From assembly GCA_019418195.1 (NCBI GenBank), contig DYCJ01000110.1, forward strand, positions 733 to 7,994: DNA of 7,262 nucleotides, in the 5' to 3' direction. Numbering within the stretch: position 1 is the first letter of the stretch; each line of letters opens with the position of its first letter. The translations under genes and the position numbers were made by a program. Below, piece after piece: positions 1-5,941 of the stretch. Under the pieces are notes generated by a model. It saw only the letters and a program-made list of their open reading frames with translations, was not told the origin of the DNA and ran no database searches. This DNA comes from Clostridiales bacterium (GTDB lineage: Bacteria; Bacillota; Clostridia; Lachnospirales; Lachnospiraceae).

Positions 1-1642
1 GCCGCCAGAGATACTCCCGCCATTTCTCAAGAAATATCTCATAAAACTGCTCTTCCGATTCTATAATACCTATCTGTGCCATCACTTTCGGATCAAGGAA
101 ATAATTCTCAAAAGAATAGTATTTCAGAATCAGCACATTCTTTTCCGTCACCCGAGGCAGGCGGTCCGCATCCTCCTCATTTCTCTGGGCATAATACTTA
201 CAGAGCTGTGATTTCAGTTCTTCACTGTCTTTGCCGTCCCCGTCCCTGATCATGAGGAAATTATCCTTTATGTAGACCTGATTCATATATTTCAGATTGG
301 CATACGTCTTGATATTCGTACAGCTGTTCGTTGTGATGATCGCTATACGTGAGAGTTTTCCCTCGCTGTCATATGTCTCAGAATAATACTTCCGGATGAG
401 CAGCGGCAGTCTGCTCTTATCCTGCTTGCCCTCGACTATGAAGACAAAATTCACATTCATCAGATCATTTGCCGAGTAGCCGAGATCATCAAGGACAGCA
501 CTGATATCTGTTTTCTCTTTCACTTCAGAGAAACCGTCCTCATTTAAGAACACCTGCCGGATCTGTCTGCTGTTAAAATTCGACAGAAGATTCGGAGAAT
601 GCGTGGAGAACATGACCTGATTCTTCCTCGACAGCCGGTACAGAATGTCTCCTGATACCTTCTGCAGCTTCGGATGGAGGAATATCTCCGGATCTTCCAC
701 CATGATGATATCCGTATTCTCCATTCCTTCTTCCTCGTATGTCTCCAGAAGCGAGAGCATGTAGATGCTTCTCATTCCTTTCCCCATGCTGCCTGCCGGA
801 CGCTTCTCCTGATATCCTGCCAGCCTCACATCTGCCGTCACGGAAAGTGTACGCTCGATATCGAGGTTCATGGAATATACGATCTCATCGCGGCCGCCGT
901 TTTTGCGGAAGTTTTCATTCACCTTCCGGGAAAATACATCCAGATTCAGGTTGTACAGCTTATATTCCAGAAGTTTTGCCGCCTCAAAAGCATTCAGTTC
1001 TTCTGTTGTCTTCTTACTGATCAGACCGATACAAGAGAAACATCGATTGCATTCTTTCGCCATGTCAAACATACAGCAGCCGGAACGCATCTGTTTGAGA
1101 AGATCATCCTCCTGCATCAGCAGCAGATCATCCTGAAACTTCTCCAGATTTCTCTGCGTGTCCATAAAATAAATATGCGGAAATATCAGCGGAATGTACC
1201 GGTTATTCTTCTGATGACCGTCACCGTACCGCGTACGCCCTTCCCGATTGACGGAAAACTCAAAGGTCAGCGTACCTCCGGGGAACTCACATCCGCTGTC
1301 CGTTCCATTTTCTCTGTCAGGCAGAAAAGATGGAAGCCGCCTGCAGAACTCCCGGTACCAGGCCTCATATCTCCGGTAGGTACTGACCTCTCCGAATCTG
1401 TGAAACCTCTTCAGATCAGCCTCCGTTATGCGCAGTTCCACGCTGATCTCCACATTAGGGAAATTCTCCCGGAAATCTTCTTCCCTGACGATATAATCCC
1501 CTCCGACAGCGCGCACAGCGTCAAGGACAGCCGTTTTTCCGGTGTCATTCTGACCGACCAGTATGAGGGCATTTTCAATACCGCTGATATGCATATCTTT
1601 TATGGATTTAAAATTGCGTATCCGCAGATCTGTTATCTGCAT
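1..1642 (-). CDS. OLD-like AAA ATPase with C-terminal TOPRIM nuclease domain (3' end cut by window edge)
   Basis: The reading frame is open for 547 codons from ATG at 1642 to the left edge, where the C-terminus is lost. AGGAGG lies 7 nt before the ATG. The ABC/SMC-type ATPase half shows Walker A GQNDTGKT (residues 30-37, Lys36), a signature-like GSMGKGMRS (284-292), Walker B DIIMVEDPEIFLHP (311-324, Glu316/Glu319) and an H-loop STHSP (346-350). A TOPRIM-type half follows, with FVFIVEGKQD (399-408, Glu404) and RDGDGKD (466-472, Asp467/Asp469), the expected metal ligands. A YYSFENYFLDP motif (508-518) resembles the ENY motif of DUF4435/TOPRIM proteins. Proteins of this family are ATP-controlled DNA nucleases, often in phage defence (OLD, Gabija GajA, PARIS). 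The exact subfamily is not certain. The region between Walker A and the signature holds a CC...CxxCxxC cluster (189-204). DUF2200 lies 36 nt upstream, so co-transcription is likely. No UvrD-like helicase is visible, but the downstream side is off-window. Confidence 0.88.
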   Translation of the reverse strand, partial: MQITDLRIRNFKSIKDMHISGIENALILVGQNDTGKTAVLDAVRAVGGDYIVREEDFRENFPNVEISVELRITEADLKRFHRFGEVSTYRRYEAWYREFCRRLPSFLPDRENGTDSGCEFPGGTLTFEFSVNREGRTRYGDGHQKNNRYIPLIFPHIYFMDTQRNLEKFQDDLLLMQEDDLLKQMRSGCCMFDMAKECNRCFSCIGLISKKTTEELNAFEAAKLLEYKLYNLNLDVFSRKVNENFRKNGGRDEIVYSMNLDIERTLSVTADVRLAGYQEKRPAGSMGKGMRSIYMLSLLETYEEEGMENTDIIMVEDPEIFLHPKLQKVSGDILYRLSRKNQVMFSTHSPNLLSNFNSRQIRQVFLNEDGFSEVKEKTDISAVLDDLGYSANDLMNVNFVFIVEGKQDKSRLPLLIRKYYSETYDSEGKLSRIAIITTNSCTNIKTYANLKYMNQVYIKDNFLMIRDGDGKDSEELKSQLCKYYAQRNEEDADRLPRVTEKNVLILKYYSFENYFLDPKVMAQIGIIESEEQFYEIFLEKWREYLWR

Positions 1643-1678
1643 CCTGACGCCTCCTGTCTCCGGTCTTTCCGATATACT

Positions 1679-2029
1679 TTATTTTCTCAGAATTTTCTCC
1701 ATCGGCTTACCCTTAGCGAGCTCATCAACAAGCTTATCAAGATAGCGGATTTCCTGCATCAGAGGCTCTTCGATCTCCTCTACTCTCACACCACAGACTA
1801 CGCCTTTGATCAGTTTTCTGTTTTCATTAAGGTGAGGCGCATTGCGGAAGAAATCGCCGTAACTGCAGGACGATCCGGCAAGATTTTCCAGATCGGTCTG
1901 ACTGTACCCTGTCAGCCAACAGGCCACTTCGTCCACCTCGTCCTTAGTCCTTCCTTTCCTGACCGCCTTATTGACAAGCAGGGGATATATTTTTGCAAAA
2001 CTCACTGCATCGACCTTTTCATTATCCAA
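1679..2029 (-). CDS. DUF2200 family protein
   Basis: A 116-residue protein matching the DUF2200 family over its whole length. It has the characteristic [24 protein letters not shown] segment in its N-terminal third (residues 10-33), a CWLTGYS block (37-43), and the very conserved tail running from [18 protein letters not shown] to [18 protein letters not shown]. The family is small, cytosolic and of unknown biochemical function; no catalytic residues are established. The start is set at TTG 2029, since GGAGG lies 9 nt upstream and family members begin at about this point. An upstream TTG at 2047 would place the Shine-Dalgarno inside the coding region. The gene is preceded by its own likely promoter and followed after 36 nt by the AAA/TOPRIM gene, with no terminator between them. 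Nothing in the sequence shows a functional link between the two. Confidence 0.9.
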   Translation of the reverse strand: MDNEKVDAVSFAKIYPLLVNKAVRKGRTKDEVDEVACWLTGYSQTDLENLAGSSCSYGDFFRNAPHLNENRKLIKGVVCGVRVEEIEEPLMQEIRYLDKLVDELAKGKPMEKILRK

Positions 2030-2038
2030 GGTATCTTT

Positions 2039-2043
2039 CCTCC
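2039..2043 (-). promoter_or_regulatory. Shine-Dalgarno GGAGG that fixes the TTG start of the DUF2200 gene
   Basis: GGAGG sits 9 nt before TTG 2029. The only nearby ATG, at 2051, opens a frame that stops after nine codons, so TTG is the best-supported start. Confidence 0.7.
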
Positions 2044-2103
2044 ACAAACATAATTACCGCTCTCGATTTTCAGGTATTGTGTTCCTGATTTATGCCGCCA
2101 GAC

Positions 2104-2141
2104 TATTGTATCATTCTTAACAATCCAGTGTCTATACAATA
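2104..2141. repeat. 8-bp perfect inverted repeat bracketing the promoter (possible operator)
   Basis: The plus strand reads TATTGTAT at 2104-2111 and ATACAATA at 2134-2141. The arms are perfect complements with 22 nt between them and their centres 30 bp apart, about three helical turns. One arm covers the -10 box and the other abuts the -35 box. That layout suits a dimeric repressor, but AT-rich arms can arise by chance, and no candidate binding protein is identified. Confidence 0.35.
2105..2134 (-). promoter_or_regulatory. Sigma-A-type promoter for the DUF2200 and AAA/TOPRIM genes
   Basis: On the minus strand a TAGACA box (2129-2134; 5 of 6 match to TTGACA) and TACAAT (2105-2110; 5 of 6 match to TATAAT) are separated by 18 nt. 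A TG two bases before the -10 makes an extended -10. It lies about 75 nt before the TTG start, in the longer-than-average 123-nt gap after DUF1905. This is pattern-based; no transcription data are available. Confidence 0.6.
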
Positions 2142-2152
2142 ATAATTAAAAA

Positions 2153-2440
2153 CTATTCTCTTTCTCTTATGATCACATGGACACGATCGCCGTCCCCTTT
2201 GTTTATTTTCTCCCGGATGGCTTTCGTAATGCCAATAATGTAACAGACGGAACCATCCTCATATTTCACTCCCATATTAACAACGCTCCCGTCATATGGC
2301 TGTCCGTCAAATTCCGCATGGACTTTGACCCGTCCTCTGCCGAATTCTTCTCTGATATTCCACGGAAAAATGACATACGCGCCGCCCTTTTCCGGTATAC
2401 AGTGGATGATTTCATCATATTCATATATCTCTCTGCTCAT
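2153..2440 (-). CDS. DUF1905 domain protein
   Basis: A 95-residue protein made up of a single DUF1905 domain. Diagnostic features are the GGAYVIFPWNIREEFGRGRVKV block (residues 19-40), which matches the family's FP-hydrophobic-REEFGKGRVKV pattern. These are followed by DGQPYDGSVVNMG, IIGITKAIREKI (68-79) and the C-terminal GDGDRVHVII strand. DUF1905 forms a small beta-barrel-like fold found alone or fused to a YdeI/OmpD-associated domain; its biochemical role is unknown. There is no signal peptide or membrane segment, so it is probably cytosolic. The ATG has an AAAGAGG element about 6 nt upstream. It lies 33 nt after the DUF1648 gene and is probably the last gene of the XRE/DUF1648/DUF1905 unit, although no clear terminator follows it. 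Confidence 0.88.
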   Translation of the reverse strand: MSREIYEYDEIIHCIPEKGGAYVIFPWNIREEFGRGRVKVHAEFDGQPYDGSVVNMGVKYEDGSVCYIIGITKAIREKINKGDGDRVHVIIRERE

Positions 2441-2473
2441 GAATACCTCTTTTTATTCAGAATATTACTGTCC

Positions 2474-2941
2474 CTATTTCCGTGTACGAAATATACGGAT
2501 CAGCCAGAATGCCGCATTTCCTGTCAGCAATATGAGATAAACCGGCGTAAACCAGCCCGGCAGCGGCTTTTCCATTGCAGGAAATATGATCAATGTACTA
2601 AAAACCGCCGTCATAATGAGTTTTGACGTCCTGATGAGATACTTTAACAGCCGATATACTTTTTCACTGTTTTTCCTTGTGATTTCTACACCGGTATTCC
2701 ACATATCAGGATAGCGCTCAACAAAACTGATGCCAAGATACAAAACCCATGATATGATCACAGTAAACCATATCATTCCTTTGCCGCCCCAGTCGTCAAT
2801 CTCACCTGCTGCGTTATAGTGTGTCGGTATCTGATCGGGGATCGTACTCCAACAGACAAGCAGATATATCAGCGTCCCTATAAGCATGATCCGACACAAA
2901 TATTCCATAATAGTATCGGCCCAGGTATCTTTTATATTCAT
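2474..2941 (-). CDS. DUF1648 domain membrane protein
   Basis: A 155-residue integral membrane protein with four predicted helices at about 13-30, 56-73, 104-121 and 129-150. Right after the first helix comes the DUF1648 hallmark IPDQIPTHYNAAGEIDDWGGK (residues 34-54), a conserved extracytoplasmic loop with the P-x-HYNAAG core. The same module forms the N-terminal part of SdpI-type immunity/signalling proteins of Bacillus; the SdpI C-terminal domain is not evident here. The end of the protein is basic (RIFRTRK). ATG 2941 follows a GTAGGAA element. It is 27 nt after the XRE regulator gene, so the two are probably co-expressed, as commonly seen for a regulator and its membrane partner. What it senses or protects against cannot be read from the sequence. 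Confidence 0.87.
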   Translation of the reverse strand: MNIKDTWADTIMEYLCRIMLIGTLIYLLVCWSTIPDQIPTHYNAAGEIDDWGGKGMIWFTVIISWVLYLGISFVERYPDMWNTGVEITRKNSEKVYRLLKYLIRTSKLIMTAVFSTLIIFPAMEKPLPGWFTPVYLILLTGNAAFWLIRIFRTRK

Positions 2942-2968
2942 AATTTCATTCCTACTCCCTCTAACCGC

Positions 2969-3424
2969 TCAGTATAACTGATCCAATCTCTTTGATATTC
3001 GATACCTCGCAATAAAAGCTGCAACTTCCAGACATAATGCGAGGATGAAGCACCACATGGGAACACGCATCTCCAATTGTATCCGGCAGAATACAGAGAT
3101 CAGAAGAAATATCGCACCGACAAGCTGAATAAACTCCATTACACGCTTCTGCCGCTCCTCAAGTGCTCTTCTCTCTTTTACTTTATCCGAATGGAACGGG
3201 AATTCTTTCTTTGCAAACTCTTTTACATCTTCATCTGATATCAGTTCATCCAGTCTGATGCCAAACTCCATCGCAATCCTTTTCGCCATGATAAGGTCCG
3301 GACATCTCGTACCATTCTCCCACCTACAGACTGTCTGCCTTGACACATACAGCTTATCGGCAAGCATCTGCTGTGTCAGATGGTGTTCCTCTCTCATTCT
3401 TTTAATGTTATCCCCTAATGCCAT
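2969..3424 (-). CDS. XRE-family HTH regulator with C-terminal membrane hairpin
   Basis: A 151-residue protein with two parts. Residues 4-60 form an HTH_3 (Cro/C1) domain: LTQQMLADKL is the first helix of the HTH and SRQTVCRWENG (28-38) the recognition helix, followed by PDLIMAKRIAMEFGIRLDELI. A charged linker (62-96) leads to two hydrophobic segments at about 98-114 and 121-139, then a basic tail. It should therefore be a membrane-tethered DNA-binding protein with both ends in the cytoplasm. AGGAGG lies 9 nt before ATG 3424. The gene opens a likely unit with DUF1648 and DUF1905, after a 124-nt gap that should hold its promoter; the only -10-like element there (TGTTATATAG) lacks a convincing -35. 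Autoregulation and control of the adjacent membrane protein are inferences from gene order. Confidence 0.9.
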   Translation of the reverse strand: MALGDNIKRMREEHHLTQQMLADKLYVSRQTVCRWENGTRCPDLIMAKRIAMEFGIRLDELISDEDVKEFAKKEFPFHSDKVKERRALEERQKRVMEFIQLVGAIFLLISVFCRIQLEMRVPMWCFILALCLEVAAFIARYRISKRLDQLY

Positions 3425-3548
3425 ATTACACAGCCTCCTTTTCTTTTACCAAAACTATATAACATTGCATCGTAAGAGGAAAGCTCCATTCTCGTTTCTC
3501 ATTGTTTCCATTCCGGTAACAGGATAATACTGCCAGACAGACCAGACT

Positions 3549-4073
3549 CTATAATCCATACCTCTCTTTAAAGTCCTCATACTGCTGTTCTCTCAGCTCT
3601 TCCACCTTCTGCTCTCTCGCCTGATCGGCAAAATGCAGCGGTATGCTCGCTGCAGCCAGAATAAGTACGCCGCCGATGAACATCATGATCAGCCATCTCA
3701 CCCCCGCCCGGAGCACCGGTCCGGTCATCATATTATTGATCTCATTGATGTTGAGCACCTGTGCGTACCGCTTTTTCCCACAGCCGGGACATTGAAATTT
3801 TTTCGCATAATATTTGTACTGCGGACGGTTTATAAATGCGCCGCCCTGCATTTTTGTTTTTGTGACACTTTTATATTTTGACACATAGCTCTTTGTAAAT
3901 TCCTCTGCCCTCACTTCATACTCCGTGCCGCATTTTTCGCATTTAACATGTCCGACAAAACCGGCTTCTGCTACTACATCTCTGCTATGACGTATAAACT
4001 GAACAGCACAGAAAATCACCCATCCGAACAAAACAATGCCCATAACTATAAGTATGACGCTCCGTACAAACAC
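3549..4073 (-). CDS. Two-TM protein with split zinc-ribbon motif, unknown function
   Basis: I do not recognise a named family. The 174-residue product has a TM helix at about 5-27, a hydrophilic middle domain, a second TM at about 127-146, and a charged, Glu/Gln/Arg-rich tail (150-174) that may be helical or coiled. The middle domain carries two cysteine pairs, CEKC (45-48) and CPGC (95-98), 46 residues apart, each in a CxxCG context. This is the layout of a zinc ribbon with a long insertion rich in Lys and Tyr. Start is GTG 4073, supported by GGGAGGGG ending 7 nt upstream; the ATG at 4080 is in another frame. It lies 28 nt after tag and is probably the last gene of that cluster. Which side of the membrane the cysteines face is unclear; by the charge of the segments flanking the TMs the ribbon domain could well be cytoplasmic. 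Confidence 0.75.
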   Translation of the reverse strand: MFVRSVILIVMGIVLFGWVIFCAVQFIRHSRDVVAEAGFVGHVKCEKCGTEYEVRAEEFTKSYVSKYKSVTKTKMQGGAFINRPQYKYYAKKFQCPGCGKKRYAQVLNINEINNMMTGPVLRAGVRWLIMMFIGGVLILAAASIPLHFADQAREQKVEELREQQYEDFKERYGL

Positions 4074-4080
4074 GAACCAT

Positions 4081-4088
4081 CCCCTCCC
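4081..4088 (-). promoter_or_regulatory. Strong Shine-Dalgarno supporting a GTG start
   Basis: GGGAGGGG is 7 nt before GTG 4073 and decides the start of the zinc-ribbon membrane protein. The intervening ATG (4078-4080) is out of frame with the conserved cysteine pairs. Confidence 0.65.
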
Positions 4089-4101
4089 TTCTTATGCGCT
4101 C

Positions 4102-4701
4102 TTATTCATGATCTCTTCTCTTGTGAACCGGATCTGTCATTTCCAGAAGCTCCTGATATCGGAAACAAGATTCCATATGATCATTGATAATACCGCATGC
4201 CTGCAGATGTGAATAGACAGTAACAGACCCCATATACTTCAGTCCGCGTTTTTTCAGATCTTTGCTTATCCTGTCCGAAAGCCCGTTTCTTGCCGGGATC
4301 TCTCCTTTCTGATGTCCGGTATACAGATACGTCTTCCCGTTCGTAAAGTTCCAGATATACTCGCTGAAAGAGCCGAACTCCCTGCGGATATCCTGAAAGC
4401 ACCGGGCATTATATATTACTGCCTCGATCTTCCTTCTTGATCGGATCATCCCCTTTGTTTCCAAAATCCTTTGAACGTCTTCTTCGCCATACTCAGCCAC
4501 TTTGTCAAAATTAAAATCATCAAAGCAACTTTTAAATATCTCTCTTTTCTGTATCATCATATTCCAGTTGAGTCCGCACTGCATGACTTCCATCATCAGG
4601 AACTCGAACTGTTTCTGATCGTCGTGTACCGGCACGCCCCACTCCTCATCATGGTAACGGATCATCTTTTCATTACACATACACCAGGGACATCGTTCCA
4701 T
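4102..4701 (-). CDS. tag: DNA-3-methyladenine glycosylase I
   Basis: A 199-residue Tag enzyme, which excises 3-methyladenine from alkylated DNA to start base excision repair. It aligns with E. coli Tag almost position for position. The zinc-snap ligands are Cys4, His17, His175 and Cys179. The base-recognition pocket residues Tyr16, Trp21, Glu38 and Trp46 are all present. Other family blocks include YHDEEWGVPVHDD (16-28), RSRRKIEAVIYNAR (87-100), LKKRGLKYMGSVTVYSHLQACG (149-170) and NDHMESC. The N-terminus has two further cysteines (Cys7, Cys9) close to the zinc ligand. Length is normal for the family and the enzyme looks intact. GGAGG is 6 nt before ATG 4701. The gene lies 36 nt after the DUF1287 gene and 28 nt before the zinc-ribbon protein, probably within one transcript. 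No Ada-type or SOS-like control site is visible. Confidence 0.97.
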   Translation of the reverse strand: MERCPWCMCNEKMIRYHDEEWGVPVHDDQKQFEFLMMEVMQCGLNWNMMIQKREIFKSCFDDFNFDKVAEYGEEDVQRILETKGMIRSRRKIEAVIYNARCFQDIRREFGSFSEYIWNFTNGKTYLYTGHQKGEIPARNGLSDRISKDLKKRGLKYMGSVTVYSHLQACGIINDHMESCFRYQELLEMTDPVHKRRDHE

Positions 4702-4737
4702 ATCTTTCCTCCATTCCCTTATTCTTAACAGTTTATC

Positions 4738-5412
4738 TTACTCGCTGATGCGGTAATGGCCTGTAATATCATCCCTGCTTTCAAGAATATCCTCCTCATA
4801 CGACTTCTGAAACGGATCATTGTGATGGATGACATAAGCCACTCCGTTGTCGTTTCTCTTATCAGAAACAATCCCGATATGGTTCTCAAAGATCACGATA
4901 TCTCCGCCCTGCCACTGACTGATATCATAGATGTCTGTCGTAAGTTCAACCGCAGTATGGGCAAAATATACTTTCAGATTATTTACTCTCCGGAAGTCAA
5001 TATTGATATCGGGTTCCTCTATATTATAATCCTGCGGATTCTCCAGAATATCCGCATTAACAAGTTCCATAAGGTCATACCCTGCACTTTTCATTGCATT
5101 TGCAACAACATCCGTACAGACGCCATACTGGTCATCCGGATAGCCCGTAGAATAATATTTGCTCTTGTAAACCGGGTTTGTGGAAATATAATCCCTTGCG
5201 CCCTGAAGGATATCTGACTGATCATCAAGCCCGTCCCCGTCCATATCTACAGAACTATGGAAATCTGCTATGCCAAAATCCTCGTTTTCTTTTGCCTGAA
5301 CCGGCTCGCTGCTCGTACCGAGAAAATAGTAACGGCAACGCCAGACTAAACATCCGGCTACAATCAGCAGGAACAGTATAATAACAGATATGACGATCTT
5401 CTTTTTAGACAT
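4738..5412 (-). CDS. DUF1287 family putative lipoprotein, papain/NlpC-like fold
   Basis: A 224-residue exported protein. The N-terminus (KKK, then about 20 hydrophobic residues) ends in a VAGC lipobox-like motif with Cys21, so it may be a lipoprotein; a simple membrane anchor is the alternative because hydrophobic residues continue past the Cys. The DUF1287 domain (about 68-224) shows GARDYI (71-76), YYSTGYPDDQYGVCTDVV (86-103), PDINIDFRRVNNL (134-146) and a GGDIVIFENHIGIVSD block (169-184). Cys99 and His178 sit where the Cys/His pair of NlpC/P60-like hydrolases would be, which suggests a cell-wall or amide-hydrolase role; that is an inference from fold, and activity is unproven for most members. 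Ahead of it a DMDGDGLDD loop (56-64) has the DxDxDG spacing of a calcium-binding loop. ATG 5412 follows an AAGGGG element. Confidence 0.87.
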   Translation of the reverse strand: MSKKKIVISVIILFLLIVAGCLVWRCRYYFLGTSSEPVQAKENEDFGIADFHSSVDMDGDGLDDQSDILQGARDYISTNPVYKSKYYSTGYPDDQYGVCTDVVANAMKSAGYDLMELVNADILENPQDYNIEEPDINIDFRRVNNLKVYFAHTAVELTTDIYDISQWQGGDIVIFENHIGIVSDKRNDNGVAYVIHHNDPFQKSYEEDILESRDDITGHYRISE

Positions 5413-5454
5413 AGCGGATGCCCCTTTCTTTCTGAATCATAATTGATATATTAC

Positions 5455-5928
5455 CTATAACTGAATTGCCATGATATACTCATACTCATTTTCAGATACA
5501 GCATAAAAGCCGGCTTTCCGGTACATCTCCACGGCATAATTCGCTTTTTGCACTGACAGAGACAGTCTGGAATAACCAGCCGCCCGCTCTTTTGCAATCA
5601 TGTCGTTCAACAGCGCTGTGCCAATTCCGGATTTTCTGAACGGCCCGAGGACAGATATGGCAAGCGATGGCGTCTCATCATCAATATGGCCATAGTCGTC
5701 CATAATCCTCACCCATACTGCTCCTATGATATCGCCGTTCACCTCAGCAACCAGAGCGCTGTCATGCCTCGAACTGCCGAAATCACGGATATATACCTGC
5801 ATTTCAGGAGAATCTGTAATAGATCTGTCCGGCGGCTCCGCTCCTTTTGCAACATAGACCGCCTCGTATAGAAACTCTTTCAACAGAGGATACTCATCCT
5901 CCCTCATTTCACGAATAATATAATCCAT
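5455..5928 (-). CDS. GNAT family N-acetyltransferase (third of three)
   Basis: A 157-residue GNAT enzyme that would transfer acetyl from acetyl-CoA to an unknown amine. It begins MDYIIREMREDEYPLL, as GNATs usually do. The strands DSALVAEVNGDIIGAVWVR (56-74) lead into the acetyl-CoA pyrophosphate loop RKSGIG (98-103, R-x-x-G-x-G), and motif B KANYAVEMYRKAGF (128-141) supplies the usual Asn and Tyr. ATG 5928 is preferred because GAGGGA lies 7 nt upstream. An alternative GTG at 5943 adds five residues; it overlaps the TGA that ends the restored frame of the preceding GNAT, so coupling there is possible but it has no Shine-Dalgarno. Substrate cannot be deduced. The DUF1287 gene follows after 42 nt. 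Confidence 0.92.
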   Translation of the reverse strand: MDYIIREMREDEYPLLKEFLYEAVYVAKGAEPPDRSITDSPEMQVYIRDFGSSRHDSALVAEVNGDIIGAVWVRIMDDYGHIDDETPSLAISVLGPFRKSGIGTALLNDMIAKERAAGYSRLSLSVQKANYAVEMYRKAGFYAVSENEYEYIMAIQL

Positions 5929-5935
5929 ATCCCAT

Positions 5936-5941
5936 TCCCTC
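5936..5941 (-). promoter_or_regulatory. Shine-Dalgarno favouring ATG 5928 over GTG 5943
   Basis: GAGGGA lies 7 nt before ATG 5928. The alternative GTG at 5943 has no purine-rich element upstream, though its GTGA overlap with the previous stop is typical of coupled genes. Confidence 0.5.

Noticed and set aside
674..2053. A 459-codon open frame on the plus strand, overlapping both the AAA/TOPRIM and DUF2200 genes
   Set aside because: It is the antisense of two convincing minus-strand genes. It has no Shine-Dalgarno, no recognisable domain, and its composition follows from codon use on the other strand.
2135..2152. Terminator after the DUF1905 gene
   Set aside because: The A/T-rich run after the stop codon has no GC-rich stem before it, so it is not an intrinsic terminator.
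3425..3548. Promoter or terminator in the gap before the XRE gene
   Set aside because: A TGTTATATAG -10-like element exists, but no -35 near 17 nt matches. GAATGGA is repeated and a weak GGAAA/TTTCC stem is possible, but neither is convincing.
4756..5217. A 153-codon plus-strand open frame opposite the DUF1287 gene
   Set aside because: Antisense shadow; the minus strand carries the conserved DUF1287 motifs and a ribosome binding site.
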